Below are positions 1 to 6,201 of a DNA stretch of 9,127 nt, piece by piece. How positions within the stretch are numbered: position 1 is the first letter of the stretch; the number at the start of each line of letters is the position of its first letter. This DNA is from JALQTD01 sp964390365 (GTDB lineage Bacteria; Bacteroidota; Bacteroidia; Flavobacteriales_D; Sanyastnellaceae): positions 1-9,127 of the forward strand of contig CAYMHW010000081.1 of the NCBI GenBank assembly GCA_964390365.1, in the 5' to 3' direction. A program made the position numbers and the translations under genes. The notes below the pieces were generated by a model. The model was not told the origin of the DNA. It ran no database searches and saw nothing but the letters and a program-made list of their open reading frames with translations.

Positions 1-361
1 CCGGTCGGCAGCGGTTGATCTCGTCGATGAGGATGCTTTGGGCGTGCCAGGCCGTCGCCGGCGTATCGAGGTAGCGGATGGCGTCGCCGTTTTCCGTTGG
101 CATGGGGAAGCCGACCAAATCATCAAACGCCACCAAACTCGCATTGTAATGCCGGTGCTCAAGCCCGAGCGCCTCCGCGATGCGGTTCAGCAAAAAGGTC
201 TTGCCCGTTCCCGCTTTTCCGATGAGCAACAACGGATCGCCGCTCACCAACGCCGCCACAATGGCCGGCGCAATCCGATCGTAGCCGTGGATGCCCAAGG
301 CACGCAAGGCCGCTTCCGGCGACGCGCAAACCGGCGCCGCCAACTGAGGAGTTGAGGTCAT
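1..361 (-). CDS. MoxR-type AAA+ ATPase, N-terminal part (runs off left edge)
   Basis: Reading the minus strand from ATG at 361-359 gives 120 residues open to the window edge. A Walker A motif, GKAGTGKT, lies at residues 48-55, and a Walker B motif, ILIDEINR, at 110-117. Between them is the stretch SLVAFDDLVGFPMP (75-88), typical of MoxR-like ATPases. These hexameric ATPases remodel or insert cofactors into partner proteins, commonly together with a vWA-domain protein. The gene starts 25 bases after the metK stop on the same strand, so it is probably co-transcribed with metK. A vWA gene stands on the other side of metK, divergently oriented, and may encode the partner; that link is inference. 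The C-terminal sensor and lid regions are outside the window, so the exact subfamily cannot be set. No Shine-Dalgarno sequence is visible ahead of the start. Confidence 0.88.
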   Translation of the reverse strand, partial: MTSTPQLAAPVCASPEAALRALGIHGYDRIAPAIVAALVSGDPLLLIGKAGTGKTFLLNRIAEALGLEHRHYNASLVAFDDLVGFPMPTENGDAIRYLDTPATAWHAQSILIDEINRCRP

Positions 362-386
362 GTTATGAATGAATTTTCGTATTGAC

Positions 387-1499
387 TTAATATCCCGTCT
401 GCTCCCAAGGAAGTTCGGGCTTGCCGAAGTGGCCGTACTGGGTGGTCGCGCGGTAGAGCGGGCGCCGCAATTGGAATTGGTCGATGATGGCGGCGGGGCG
501 GGGATCGGTTTGGCCCAAAAACCGCTCCGCAGCCTCCTGATCACCCGTCCCCAACGTGTCCACGGCAAACACCACCGGCTCCTCCCGCCCGATCGCATAC
601 GCGAGCCGCACCTCAGCCCGACGCGCAATCCCTTGATCGACAATCGACCGCGCCACCCACCGAGCGAAATACGCCGCGCTCCGATCGACCTTGGTGCCAT
701 CCTTGCCACTGAAACCACCCCCGCCATGGCGTGCAAGCCCGCCATACGTGTCCACCATGAGCTTGCGTCCGGTCACCCCGGCGTCCCCCGCCGGTCCGCC
801 TTCAAAAAACGGTCCACCGGGATTTAAAAAAGCGCGCACCCCATCGTGCATCCAACTTCCCAGCGCCGGCTCCACCACCTCGCGCTGCACCAAATCCTTC
901 AACTCTTCCTGATCCTGCAATTCCACTTCGGGCGCGAGGCAGTACGCCAGCACAACACCGTCCAACCGACCATCCCGAAGCGTCACAAGCGCCTTCCCAT
1001 CCGGCCGCATCCAATCGCTTCCCGCGCCTCGCCTCAACTGTGACAATCCATGCGTTAGCCGGTGCGCGAGCACCAACGACAACGGCAAACGCTCTTCGGT
1101 TTCATCCGTGGCGTAGCCGTATACCAGGGCCTGATCGCCTGCTCCTGCATTGCCAGTTTGGAAGACGTCGGCGCCAGGATGCGTCGTGCGCCGATGCAAT
1201 TGGTCGTCCACCTGCAAGGCCTGGGCACTGAACCCCTCGTTAGGGTGGAGGTAACCGATGCGCGCGACGGCCTTTCGAATGGCGCCTGCGACATCAACGC
1301 GCTCACACGAATCGATTTCGCCCGCCACGGTCACCCGGTTGCCCTTCACGAGCACCTCGGCCGCGACACGAGCGAACGGATCGCGCTCAAGCCACGCATC
1401 AACGAGGGCGTCGGCAATGGCGTCGGCCACCTTGTCGGGGTGTCCTTCTTCAACGGATTCTGCAGCCCAAGCGGGCTCAAACGGAGTGTGGGTCGACAT
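387..1499 (-). CDS. metK: S-adenosylmethionine synthetase (methionine adenosyltransferase), divergent form
   Basis: Makes S-adenosylmethionine from methionine and ATP in the cytoplasm. The 370-residue product carries the family landmarks: ESVEEGHPDK (14-23, ATP-binding His20, Asp22, Lys23), GAGDQALVYGYATDE (119-133), GPAGDAGVTGRK (235-246), DTYGGLARHGGGGFSGKD (250-267, phosphate-binding loop) and a C-terminal YGHFGKPELPWE (355-366). It is somewhat shorter than E. coli MetK (384). The flexible active-site loop is unusual: the common QSPDI-like segment reads QLHRRTTHPG here (100-109), and the usual Gly after GAGDQ is Ala124. The reading frame is open upstream to 1619, but I chose ATG at 1499-1497. 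The family N-terminus fits this start, and a promoter and a structured leader lie in the would-be extension. The MoxR-type ATPase gene follows 25 bases downstream. The gene may be controlled by the leader structure described separately. Family assignment is firm; whether it is the cell's only MetK is unknown. Confidence 0.95.
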   Translation of the reverse strand: MSTHTPFEPAWAAESVEEGHPDKVADAIADALVDAWLERDPFARVAAEVLVKGNRVTVAGEIDSCERVDVAGAIRKAVARIGYLHPNEGFSAQALQVDDQLHRRTTHPGADVFQTGNAGAGDQALVYGYATDETEERLPLSLVLAHRLTHGLSQLRRGAGSDWMRPDGKALVTLRDGRLDGVVLAYCLAPEVELQDQEELKDLVQREVVEPALGSWMHDGVRAFLNPGGPFFEGGPAGDAGVTGRKLMVDTYGGLARHGGGGFSGKDGTKVDRSAAYFARWVARSIVDQGIARRAEVRLAYAIGREEPVVFAVDTLGTGDQEAAERFLGQTDPRPAAIIDQFQLRRPLYRATTQYGHFGKPELPWEQTGY

Positions 1500-1504
1500 G
1501 TTTT

Positions 1505-1535
1505 GACCAGTTTTAAGGGTCCGCATCTTCTGACC
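1505..1535 (-). promoter_or_regulatory. Possible expression switch between metK leader and start codon
   Basis: GACC (1521-1518 on the minus strand) can pair with a downstream GGTC (1508-1505), forming a small hairpin that ends five bases before the metK ATG. Alternatively it can pair with an upstream GGTC (1535-1532), which overlaps the P3 strand of the leader. The two pairings exclude each other, as expected for a switch acting near the start codon. There is no T-run, so a classical terminator is unlikely. The stems are only 4 base pairs, so this is weak evidence. Confidence 0.25.
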
Positions 1536-1589
1536 ACCGTGGTGTCGCACTCGGTTGGTAGCGCCCGAAATGGGTCGCTGTCTGGATGC
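1523..1589 (-). ncRNA. Structured metK leader, candidate SAM-responsive riboswitch
   Basis: Hand folding of the minus strand gives a three-way junction. P1 is GCATC (1589-1585) with GATGC (1527-1523). P2 is AGCG, a bulged A and CCC (1579-1572), pairing with GGG and CGCT (1566-1560) around the loop ATTTC. P3 is ACC, a bulged A and ACCG (1559-1552), pairing with CGGTGGT (1539-1533), with a possible inner GTG/CAC. TTC of the P2 loop can pair with GAA just 5' of the P1 closing strand, giving a pseudoknot. This topology resembles the SAM-I/SAM-IV clan, and CCAGA after P1 and CCAACC before P3 recall conserved pieces of it. The usual GCAACC and GGUGC are not exact, so it may be a variant or an unrelated leader. 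Position directly ahead of metK and at the predicted transcript start supports a regulatory role. Confidence 0.45.
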
Positions 1590-1594
1590 TTCGG

Positions 1595-1628
1595 CAAAGA
1601 TATGAATTGAATTTGGCATTCATCCAAA
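1595..1628 (-). promoter_or_regulatory. Bacteroidota-type promoter for metK
   Basis: On the minus strand, TATCTTTG (1602-1595) matches the TAnnTTTG -7 element of Bacteroidota promoters exactly. A TTTG upstream (1628-1625) could be the -33 element, but the 22-base spacer is longer than the usual 19 or so. Transcription would then begin around 1589-1591, at the first base of the leader's closing stem. The fit between the -7 box and the leader boundary is the main support for both. Confidence 0.5.
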
Positions 1629-1660
1629 TCCGTTTTTCATTTTTAACAATTTAGCTGCTT

Positions 1661-1676
1661 CCTTGACAAGGTTGTC
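1661..1676. promoter_or_regulatory. Overlapping inverted repeats, candidate operator between metK and vWA gene
   Basis: Two perfect dyads overlap here: CCTTGACAAGG (1661-1671) and GACAAGGTTGTC (1665-1676). They lie in the divergent control region, about 35 bases upstream of the metK -33-like element and 65 bases ahead of the vWA start. A dimeric regulator could bind and affect both directions. Short palindromes also arise by chance, and no regulator is identified. Confidence 0.3.
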
Positions 1677-1740
1677 GAAATGCCGCGATAGGCCAAATCC
1701 CGCCCCATCCTTGCACCAACTAACCCCTCAACCTCACCCC

Positions 1741-2379
1741 ATGTCCAACACCCCCCACACCATGCACTACGTGCTCGTCCTGGACCGTTCCGGTTCCATG
1801 GCAGGACGAATGGAAGATGTCGTCGGCGCTGTCAATGAGCAGTTCAAGGAACTGCGCGCCACGGTCGAAGAAACGGGCAAGCAATGCCTGGTCTCGTTGG
1901 TCCGCTTCGACGACGACATCGAATCGGTCTTTCAGGATCAAGACGTGCGCACCTTGCCCCCCATCACCCTCGAGGATGTTCGGCCCCGAGGCAGCACGTC
2001 GCTCATCGACGCGACGGTCACCTCCATCGAACGAACGGCCGAACGCACCTTGGCAGCGACCTTCGAACGCACCGCATCGGTGGCCATGATCGTCTACACC
2101 GACGGGGGCGAAAATTCCTCCCGCCTCCGCAATTCGGACGACCTGAAGCGGGCTTTGGCGACCTTTCAAAACCTCCCGGGTTGGGACATTGCCTTCATCG
2201 GCGCTGACCCCAGCGCCATGAGCACCATGGATCGCGCTGGTTTTGACAAACGAAAAATGGCTTATGTTCAAGCTGAAAACAGCCACTACGCCATGCGGCG
2301 GATGTCCGCTTCTCTGCGCGACAAGTTGGCCCATAAACGCGAATTCAGCTTCGGAGACGATTTCGAAGACTTGAAATGA
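1741..2379 (+). CDS. von Willebrand factor A (vWA) domain protein
   Basis: A 212-residue protein that is essentially a single vWA domain with a complete metal-ion-dependent adhesion site (MIDAS): DRSGS at 15-19 (Asp15, Ser17, Ser19), Thr86 in RGSTSLIDA (83-91), and Asp121 in YTDGGENSS (119-127). Such domains bind a divalent metal and dock partner proteins. No signal peptide or membrane segment is visible, so it should be cytoplasmic. The frame is open to a TTG at 1663, but the extra residues are unlike the family. ATG at 1741 puts the domain close to the N-terminus, and ATG at 1762 is also possible. The next gene begins 7 bases after the stop, so the two are surely one operon. A MoxR-type ATPase, the classic vWA partner, is encoded beyond the divergent metK. 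The specific target is unknown. Confidence 0.88.
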   Translation: MSNTPHTMHYVLVLDRSGSMAGRMEDVVGAVNEQFKELRATVEETGKQCLVSLVRFDDDIESVFQDQDVRTLPPITLEDVRPRGSTSLIDATVTSIERTAERTLAATFERTASVAMIVYTDGGENSSRLRNSDDLKRALATFQNLPGWDIAFIGADPSAMSTMDRAGFDKRKMAYVQAENSHYAMRRMSASLRDKLAHKREFSFGDDFEDLK

Positions 2380-2386
2380 TGAACCG

Positions 2387-3586
2387 ATGAAGAACCTGAC
2401 GGTGCACGTCTTGAAACCTGCTCACTTGGACTCGGGCCACGCGGAAGATGCCTTTCGCGTGGCCCAGCAGGTTCCTGGACCCTTGCAGTATGAGTTGGTG
2501 GAATGGAACTTCGACGCCCCTCGATACGCCAACTCGCGGGGGGTGGCTTTCGATGTGGCCCCCAGCTTGTCGCAAGAATCCGCCCCGAGCTATGCGTGGG
2601 GGAGCATTTGGTCTGGTGTCCGGAAGCGTTTCGGAAAGGAGAAACTCACGGAAATCGAAATGCGGGAGCCGCTGACGCCCCCTCCTCCGTCGCGCTCGAT
2701 GGATCAGTTCATGCGCGACTACCAGCGCATCGAAGCCGATTACCGTCGATTGAATGCCATACCGGAGGAGGACGTGGTCATTTTCCTGACGCTCCATGGG
2801 CACTTCGAGAACTTCTTAGTGGTTCCGGGATTCACGGGCTCACGCATGGGCACCATCCAGCTGAACCACGAGGTGATGCAATCCGTACCGGGTCACTTGT
2901 TGGTCGGCTATTACCTGTTCGCCCTGCCCGTGCTGCTCATCGCCTACGCCGACGAGAGCCTCGAAAGCTACCTCGAACGGTTCGCCCACACCACGCCACA
3001 AGGATGCCTGAACGATTTGTGCCAAGACGACGTCCGCGCGCTGATGCTCAAAACGAAGACCGCGGATGTTTGCCCGAGTTGCAAGGCCGACTTTCGGGAT
3101 CGTCGGCTGGATTGGGATTTGGTCCGGCAGATGCGCAACGGGTTCGAAATCGTGCGCCAGTTGCAACTGAACCTCGAAGACTTCCTCGACGGTTGCTCCC
3201 TCCCCAACATGACCTTGGGCCTCCGCATCGAGTTCAAGGAGTTGGGCATCGCCGTTCCCCTTTCCCCGAAAGAAGCCGCTGTGTACGAGACCTTTCTCGA
3301 AGCGGGACAAGAGGGCATTGCCCTGCATGACCTGGACCGGCATCGCGAACAATTGCATGACGCATATGCCCGGCGTTACACCGGCTCCGACCGCGAAGCC
3401 ATCAACCGCGTGGTCAACCGATTGACCGACCCGTTAGATGCTGATTTGCAGCAGGTCATTTCAAAGATCAACACCAAGTTCAAGGCGGCCCTGAGCACAG
3501 AACGGGCCACCCCATTCCTCATCGTTGGCAACCGAAATGAGCCGAAGAGGGTGGCCGTACCGAGGCAACACATCCGCCGAAATTGA
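2387..3586 (+). CDS. Uncharacterised protein with Cys4 cluster and winged-helix-like C-terminus
   Basis: A 399-residue protein with no signal peptide that I cannot assign to a named family. The middle region (about 130-190) reads as alternating strand and hydrophobic segments (VVIFLTLHGHFENFLVVPG, then HLLVGYYLFALPVLLIAY). Four cysteines follow, as C207-x4-C212 and C229-x2-C232 (within ADVCPSCKADF), which could bind zinc. The C-terminus (about 292-392) starts LSPKEAAVYETFLEAGQEG and continues with NRVVNRLTDPL, QQVISKINTKF and FLIVGNRNEPKRVAV. That layout resembles winged-helix effector domains of response regulators, and I recall the same pattern in uncharacterised Bacteroidota proteins. It is translated 7 bases after the vWA gene, so the two proteins probably act together. 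The four-cysteine and winged-helix readings are inference from sequence pattern; DNA binding is not shown. Confidence 0.8.
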   Translation: MKNLTVHVLKPAHLDSGHAEDAFRVAQQVPGPLQYELVEWNFDAPRYANSRGVAFDVAPSLSQESAPSYAWGSIWSGVRKRFGKEKLTEIEMREPLTPPPPSRSMDQFMRDYQRIEADYRRLNAIPEEDVVIFLTLHGHFENFLVVPGFTGSRMGTIQLNHEVMQSVPGHLLVGYYLFALPVLLIAYADESLESYLERFAHTTPQGCLNDLCQDDVRALMLKTKTADVCPSCKADFRDRRLDWDLVRQMRNGFEIVRQLQLNLEDFLDGCSLPNMTLGLRIEFKELGIAVPLSPKEAAVYETFLEAGQEGIALHDLDRHREQLHDAYARRYTGSDREAINRVVNRLTDPLDADLQQVISKINTKFKAALSTERATPFLIVGNRNEPKRVAVPRQHIRRN

Positions 3587-3608
3587 CCCATCGGGTGAGG
3601 GAAATCGA

Positions 3609-3628
3609 GCACGCCGCCGATGGCGTGC
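3609..3628 (+). terminator. Stem-loop in the gap after the vWA operon
   Basis: GCACGCC (3609-3615) and GGCGTGC (3622-3628) form a perfect, GC-rich 7-base-pair stem around a 6-base loop. It lies 22 bases after the stop of the preceding gene and 44 before the lipoprotein start. No T-run follows, so it is at best a weak terminator, a processing site or an mRNA-stabilising end. It is the only strong hairpin I noticed in the 86-base gap. Confidence 0.35.
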
Positions 3629-3672
3629 GCAAAGTCACGGCGCGTCCTCCAAGATTCGCGTATCATCGGCTC

Positions 3673-4623
3673 ATGAAATCCAATTGGCACGTTCTTTCTT
3701 CGACGATGGTGTTCTCGTTCCTTCTCCTGAGCGCATGCGAGACCACCCCTCCACCTCCGCCAGGAACCTCCGGAAACGCTCAGCGGGGCTACCTGCTCGC
3801 CCAATCGGGCTGCACCTCGTGTCACGCCTTTGAAGGTCGAGGCCCCGTGGAAGTCGCTCCCACGTGGGGCGCCATCGCAAAGGCCTGGGACGGGAGCCGC
3901 ACCGCGCTCGAACAGTTTTTGCGCAATCCCGACCCCGATGCCGCCCGGGTACACGGAGCCGTGGAGCGCTTCGGCCCGATGCCGAACATGGCATTGACCG
4001 CCCAACAAACCCGTGATCTCGCCGCATTCATCGACGAAGCCACCTTCGACCCCGTGAGCGGTGCCCTGACCGAACGAGGCCGATGGAACGAGGCCACAAC
4101 GGACTCCCTCACGTCGCCGCTCGACCACGCGGTCGATCTGGCCCGCCGCACCAAAGGCATCCTCGGCAAGCAATTGATGACCGCGCTGACGGAAGGCGGC
4201 CCTGAGTTTGCCGTTCCGTTTTGCAACGAGCGCGCCATTCCACTAACGGACAGCGCCTCCCGCGCCTTGAATGCCCGGATCCGACGCGTCTCCGACCGCC
4301 CCCGGAATCCAGCGAACCGCGCCGAAGGTCGCGCCCTGCATTACCTCCAATCTGGACATGCCGCCTTGAAATCCGGGGCGACTGTCGAACCCGCCGGATT
4401 CCAAGATGACGGGGTGTACACCGCCTTTGTCCCCATCTTGACGAACTCCATGTGCCTCCAATGCCACGGCACTGCAGGTGAGGAGTTGCTTCCTGAAACA
4501 CAGGAACGCATTCGGAAAGCCTACCCGCAAGACCAAGCCGTAGGGTACGCCGCGAATGAACTCAGGGGGATGTGGGTCGTAGAATTATCCACAAGTGCCA
4601 CCAAATTACTTACAAATCAGTGA
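3673..4623 (+). CDS. Diheme lipoprotein: cytochrome c domain fused to Tll0287/DUF3365-like heme domain
   Basis: A 316-residue exported electron carrier or redox sensor. The N-terminus has a hydrophobic stretch ending in the lipobox LSAC (Cys22), then a Pro-rich linker (25-30). A class I cytochrome c domain follows (about 35-123), with heme motif CTSCH (47-51) and a likely distal Met in GPMPNM (Met103 or Met106). The second half (about 160-308) matches the Tll0287/DUF3365 layout: LGKQLMTALTEGGPEFAVPFC (164-184), heme motif CLQCH (261-265), and AYPQDQAVGYAANELRGMW (283-301). Each domain should bind one heme c, and the protein should be anchored to a membrane facing the periplasm. I chose ATG at 3673 because it gives a proper signal peptide; the frame is open to TTG at 3583. 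The TPR regulator gene starts 36 bases downstream, so co-transcription is likely. The redox partner is unknown. Confidence 0.88.
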   Translation: MKSNWHVLSSTMVFSFLLLSACETTPPPPPGTSGNAQRGYLLAQSGCTSCHAFEGRGPVEVAPTWGAIAKAWDGSRTALEQFLRNPDPDAARVHGAVERFGPMPNMALTAQQTRDLAAFIDEATFDPVSGALTERGRWNEATTDSLTSPLDHAVDLARRTKGILGKQLMTALTEGGPEFAVPFCNERAIPLTDSASRALNARIRRVSDRPRNPANRAEGRALHYLQSGHAALKSGATVEPAGFQDDGVYTAFVPILTNSMCLQCHGTAGEELLPETQERIRKAYPQDQAVGYAANELRGMWVVELSTSATKLLTNQ

Positions 4624-4659
4624 CTCGGGCACTGCCTTGCGGTCACGTTATTTGAAGTC

Positions 4660-6201
4660 ATGCACAAGTTGACTTTCGGGGTAATGAACGTGGCGCTGTT
4701 GGCCTTCTCTTGGTGGGGCACGGGGGCTGGAATGGCTTGGGGCCAGTCCGCCTCCGCAAGCCTGGTGGACTCGCTGTTTTTGGCGCAAGACAAACAGCGT
4801 CCGCTTGAAGCCTTAAGATCGACCGCAGACTCCTTGATGAGCGAGGGACAACGAACTGGAGATTGCGCGGTCGAACTCGTGGGCTTGGGGATGTACGTCT
4901 TGTACAACGGATTGCACACGGAAGAACTCGAAGCCGTACTTCCTGAAGACAGGTGCCCCATTGTGGGCTTTCACGTTCGGAACAGCGTCGCCACGCGTTA
5001 TTACCTGAACCAGCAGTATCCCAAGGCGTTGGAATGGTTGGAAAAAGCCCAACTCGCAGCCACCTCCGACGCCCAGCGCATGTCCTGCGCCATTGGCATT
5101 GGGGCCTGCCATTCCGGAATGGGGGATAAAGTGGCCGCCTTTCGGTCCTTCAATGAAGCATACAACTTGGCCGAACACCCCGCTCCGGTGATGTTGCTGA
5201 ACAATTTGGCCGCATCCCAAATCTCATTCGGGCTGTTCCAAGATGCCATTGAACTGCTCACGGAAGCCCTGCGCCAAAAGGACCTCAGCACGTACGAGCG
5301 ACAACTCATCCACCTGAATCGCATCAACGCCTTCTGCAACTTGGATCAATTGGACAATGCGGATGCGGAGTTCCTCAAAGTCCAGGAAATCCTACCGAGC
5401 CGAATGGATGCCAAAACCTTTCAAATCCTGTTGACATTCGCGCTCGTGCTGGAGACACCGGAAAGGTGGCAAGAATTGAAGGGCGACTTGGAACGTGCCT
5501 TGACGTATTTGGACCACAACTTTTTGTTCGAAGAAGAGGACCCGGGCAAGCTGCTGTTTGCGGAATACGATAGCGAATGGAAAAAACTGGGCGTGGAAGA
5601 TGTGGGGAATCTGCGGTGGCAGACCGTCAAATCCCTCAAGGCGGCGCACAACCGGATGCGATTGGAGGTTGCGAAAGAGTTGCTTGAAGAACGCAATGCC
5701 CTCGCGGCTTCCACGTTGTCCAATGACAAAATCGGCATCATTCGCAACCTGAATTGGTGGTGGTTTGTCATGTTGCTCGCGGTCGCGGGGATTGCGGTGG
5801 GGTGGGGCTTGCGCCAACGGGCACTCCGGAAGCGGGCGGATCACATCGACACCAATTTGGACTTGAGCCAAATCCCGATCATCCATCGATTGAGCGAAGC
5901 GCTGGAAAGCGGGGCCATCGATGCCGAAATGGGCGCGGCCTTGAAAGACCTGAAGAACGGCGCGCACGAAACCATCGAAGCCAAGCTCAAAGCCCACATC
6001 GCCGTAGAACACGACCTCTCGAAAATCGAGCTGCAGGCCTTGGTCTTTTTCATCTTGGGCTATTCGCCGAAGAACGTAGCGGTGCTCCTCGATCGGTCGG
6101 TGGGATACATTTACAACCTGCGCTCGCTTTTGCGCAACAAGTTGGACTTGGAGAAATCGGAGGATTTCAAGGACTGGTTTGCGGGAAACAACTGGTCTTA
6201 A
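4660..6201 (+). CDS. TPR membrane protein with C-terminal LuxR-like helix-turn-helix
   Basis: A 513-residue protein built as signal peptide (about 1-29), helical TPR-like repeats in the periplasm (about 30-350), one transmembrane helix (about 366-384, WWWFVMLLAVAGIAVGWGL), a short positive and coiled-coil-prone linker, and a cytoplasmic helix-turn-helix (about 453-500). The HTH core reads LSKIELQALVFFILGYSP (453-470) and KNVAVLLDRSVGYIYNLRS (471-489), in the style of LuxR/GerE domains, where the second helix reads DNA. This one-protein design, sensing outside and binding DNA inside, is common in Bacteroidota; targets are rarely known. Repeat boundaries are degenerate and were judged by eye (best at about 117-170 and 178-206). 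The gene may be co-transcribed with the diheme lipoprotein upstream, and its stop overlaps the stop of the convergent transporter gene by 4 bases. ATG at 4660 fits the signal peptide; ATG at 4684 is a weaker alternative. Confidence 0.88.
   Translation: MHKLTFGVMNVALLAFSWWGTGAGMAWGQSASASLVDSLFLAQDKQRPLEALRSTADSLMSEGQRTGDCAVELVGLGMYVLYNGLHTEELEAVLPEDRCPIVGFHVRNSVATRYYLNQQYPKALEWLEKAQLAATSDAQRMSCAIGIGACHSGMGDKVAAFRSFNEAYNLAEHPAPVMLLNNLAASQISFGLFQDAIELLTEALRQKDLSTYERQLIHLNRINAFCNLDQLDNADAEFLKVQEILPSRMDAKTFQILLTFALVLETPERWQELKGDLERALTYLDHNFLFEEEDPGKLLFAEYDSEWKKLGVEDVGNLRWQTVKSLKAAHNRMRLEVAKELLEERNALAASTLSNDKIGIIRNLNWWWFVMLLAVAGIAVGWGLRQRALRKRADHIDTNLDLSQIPIIHRLSEALESGAIDAEMGAALKDLKNGAHETIEAKLKAHIAVEHDLSKIELQALVFFILGYSPKNVAVLLDRSVGYIYNLRSLLRNKLDLEKSEDFKDWFAGNNWS

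Noticed and set aside
1505..1600. SAM-II riboswitch ahead of metK
   Set aside because: SAM-II is a compact H-type pseudoknot; the three-stem junction seen here does not fit it.
1500..1619. N-terminal extension of MetK to an ATG at 1619
   Set aside because: The extra 40 residues do not match the MetK family, and the segment holds a -7 promoter box and a structured leader.
1663..1691. Sigma-70 style promoter TTGACA with GATAGG
   Set aside because: The -10 matches only three of six bases, and the host looks like Bacteroidota, which use a different consensus.
1663..1740. vWA protein starting at TTG 1663
   Set aside because: The added residues look like translated intergenic DNA; ATG 1741 places the domain as usual.
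2503..3330. Plus-strand open frame of 275 codons inside the Cys4 protein gene
   Set aside because: Arg/Pro/His-rich shadow in another frame, with no recognisable motif.
3583..3672. Lipoprotein starting at TTG 3583
   Set aside because: It would put 30 charged residues before the signal peptide and overlap the previous stop; ATG 3673 gives a clean lipoprotein signal.
4624..4659. Promoter for the TPR gene at TTATTTG
   Set aside because: It lacks the two-base gap of TAnnTTTG and has no -33 element at the right distance.
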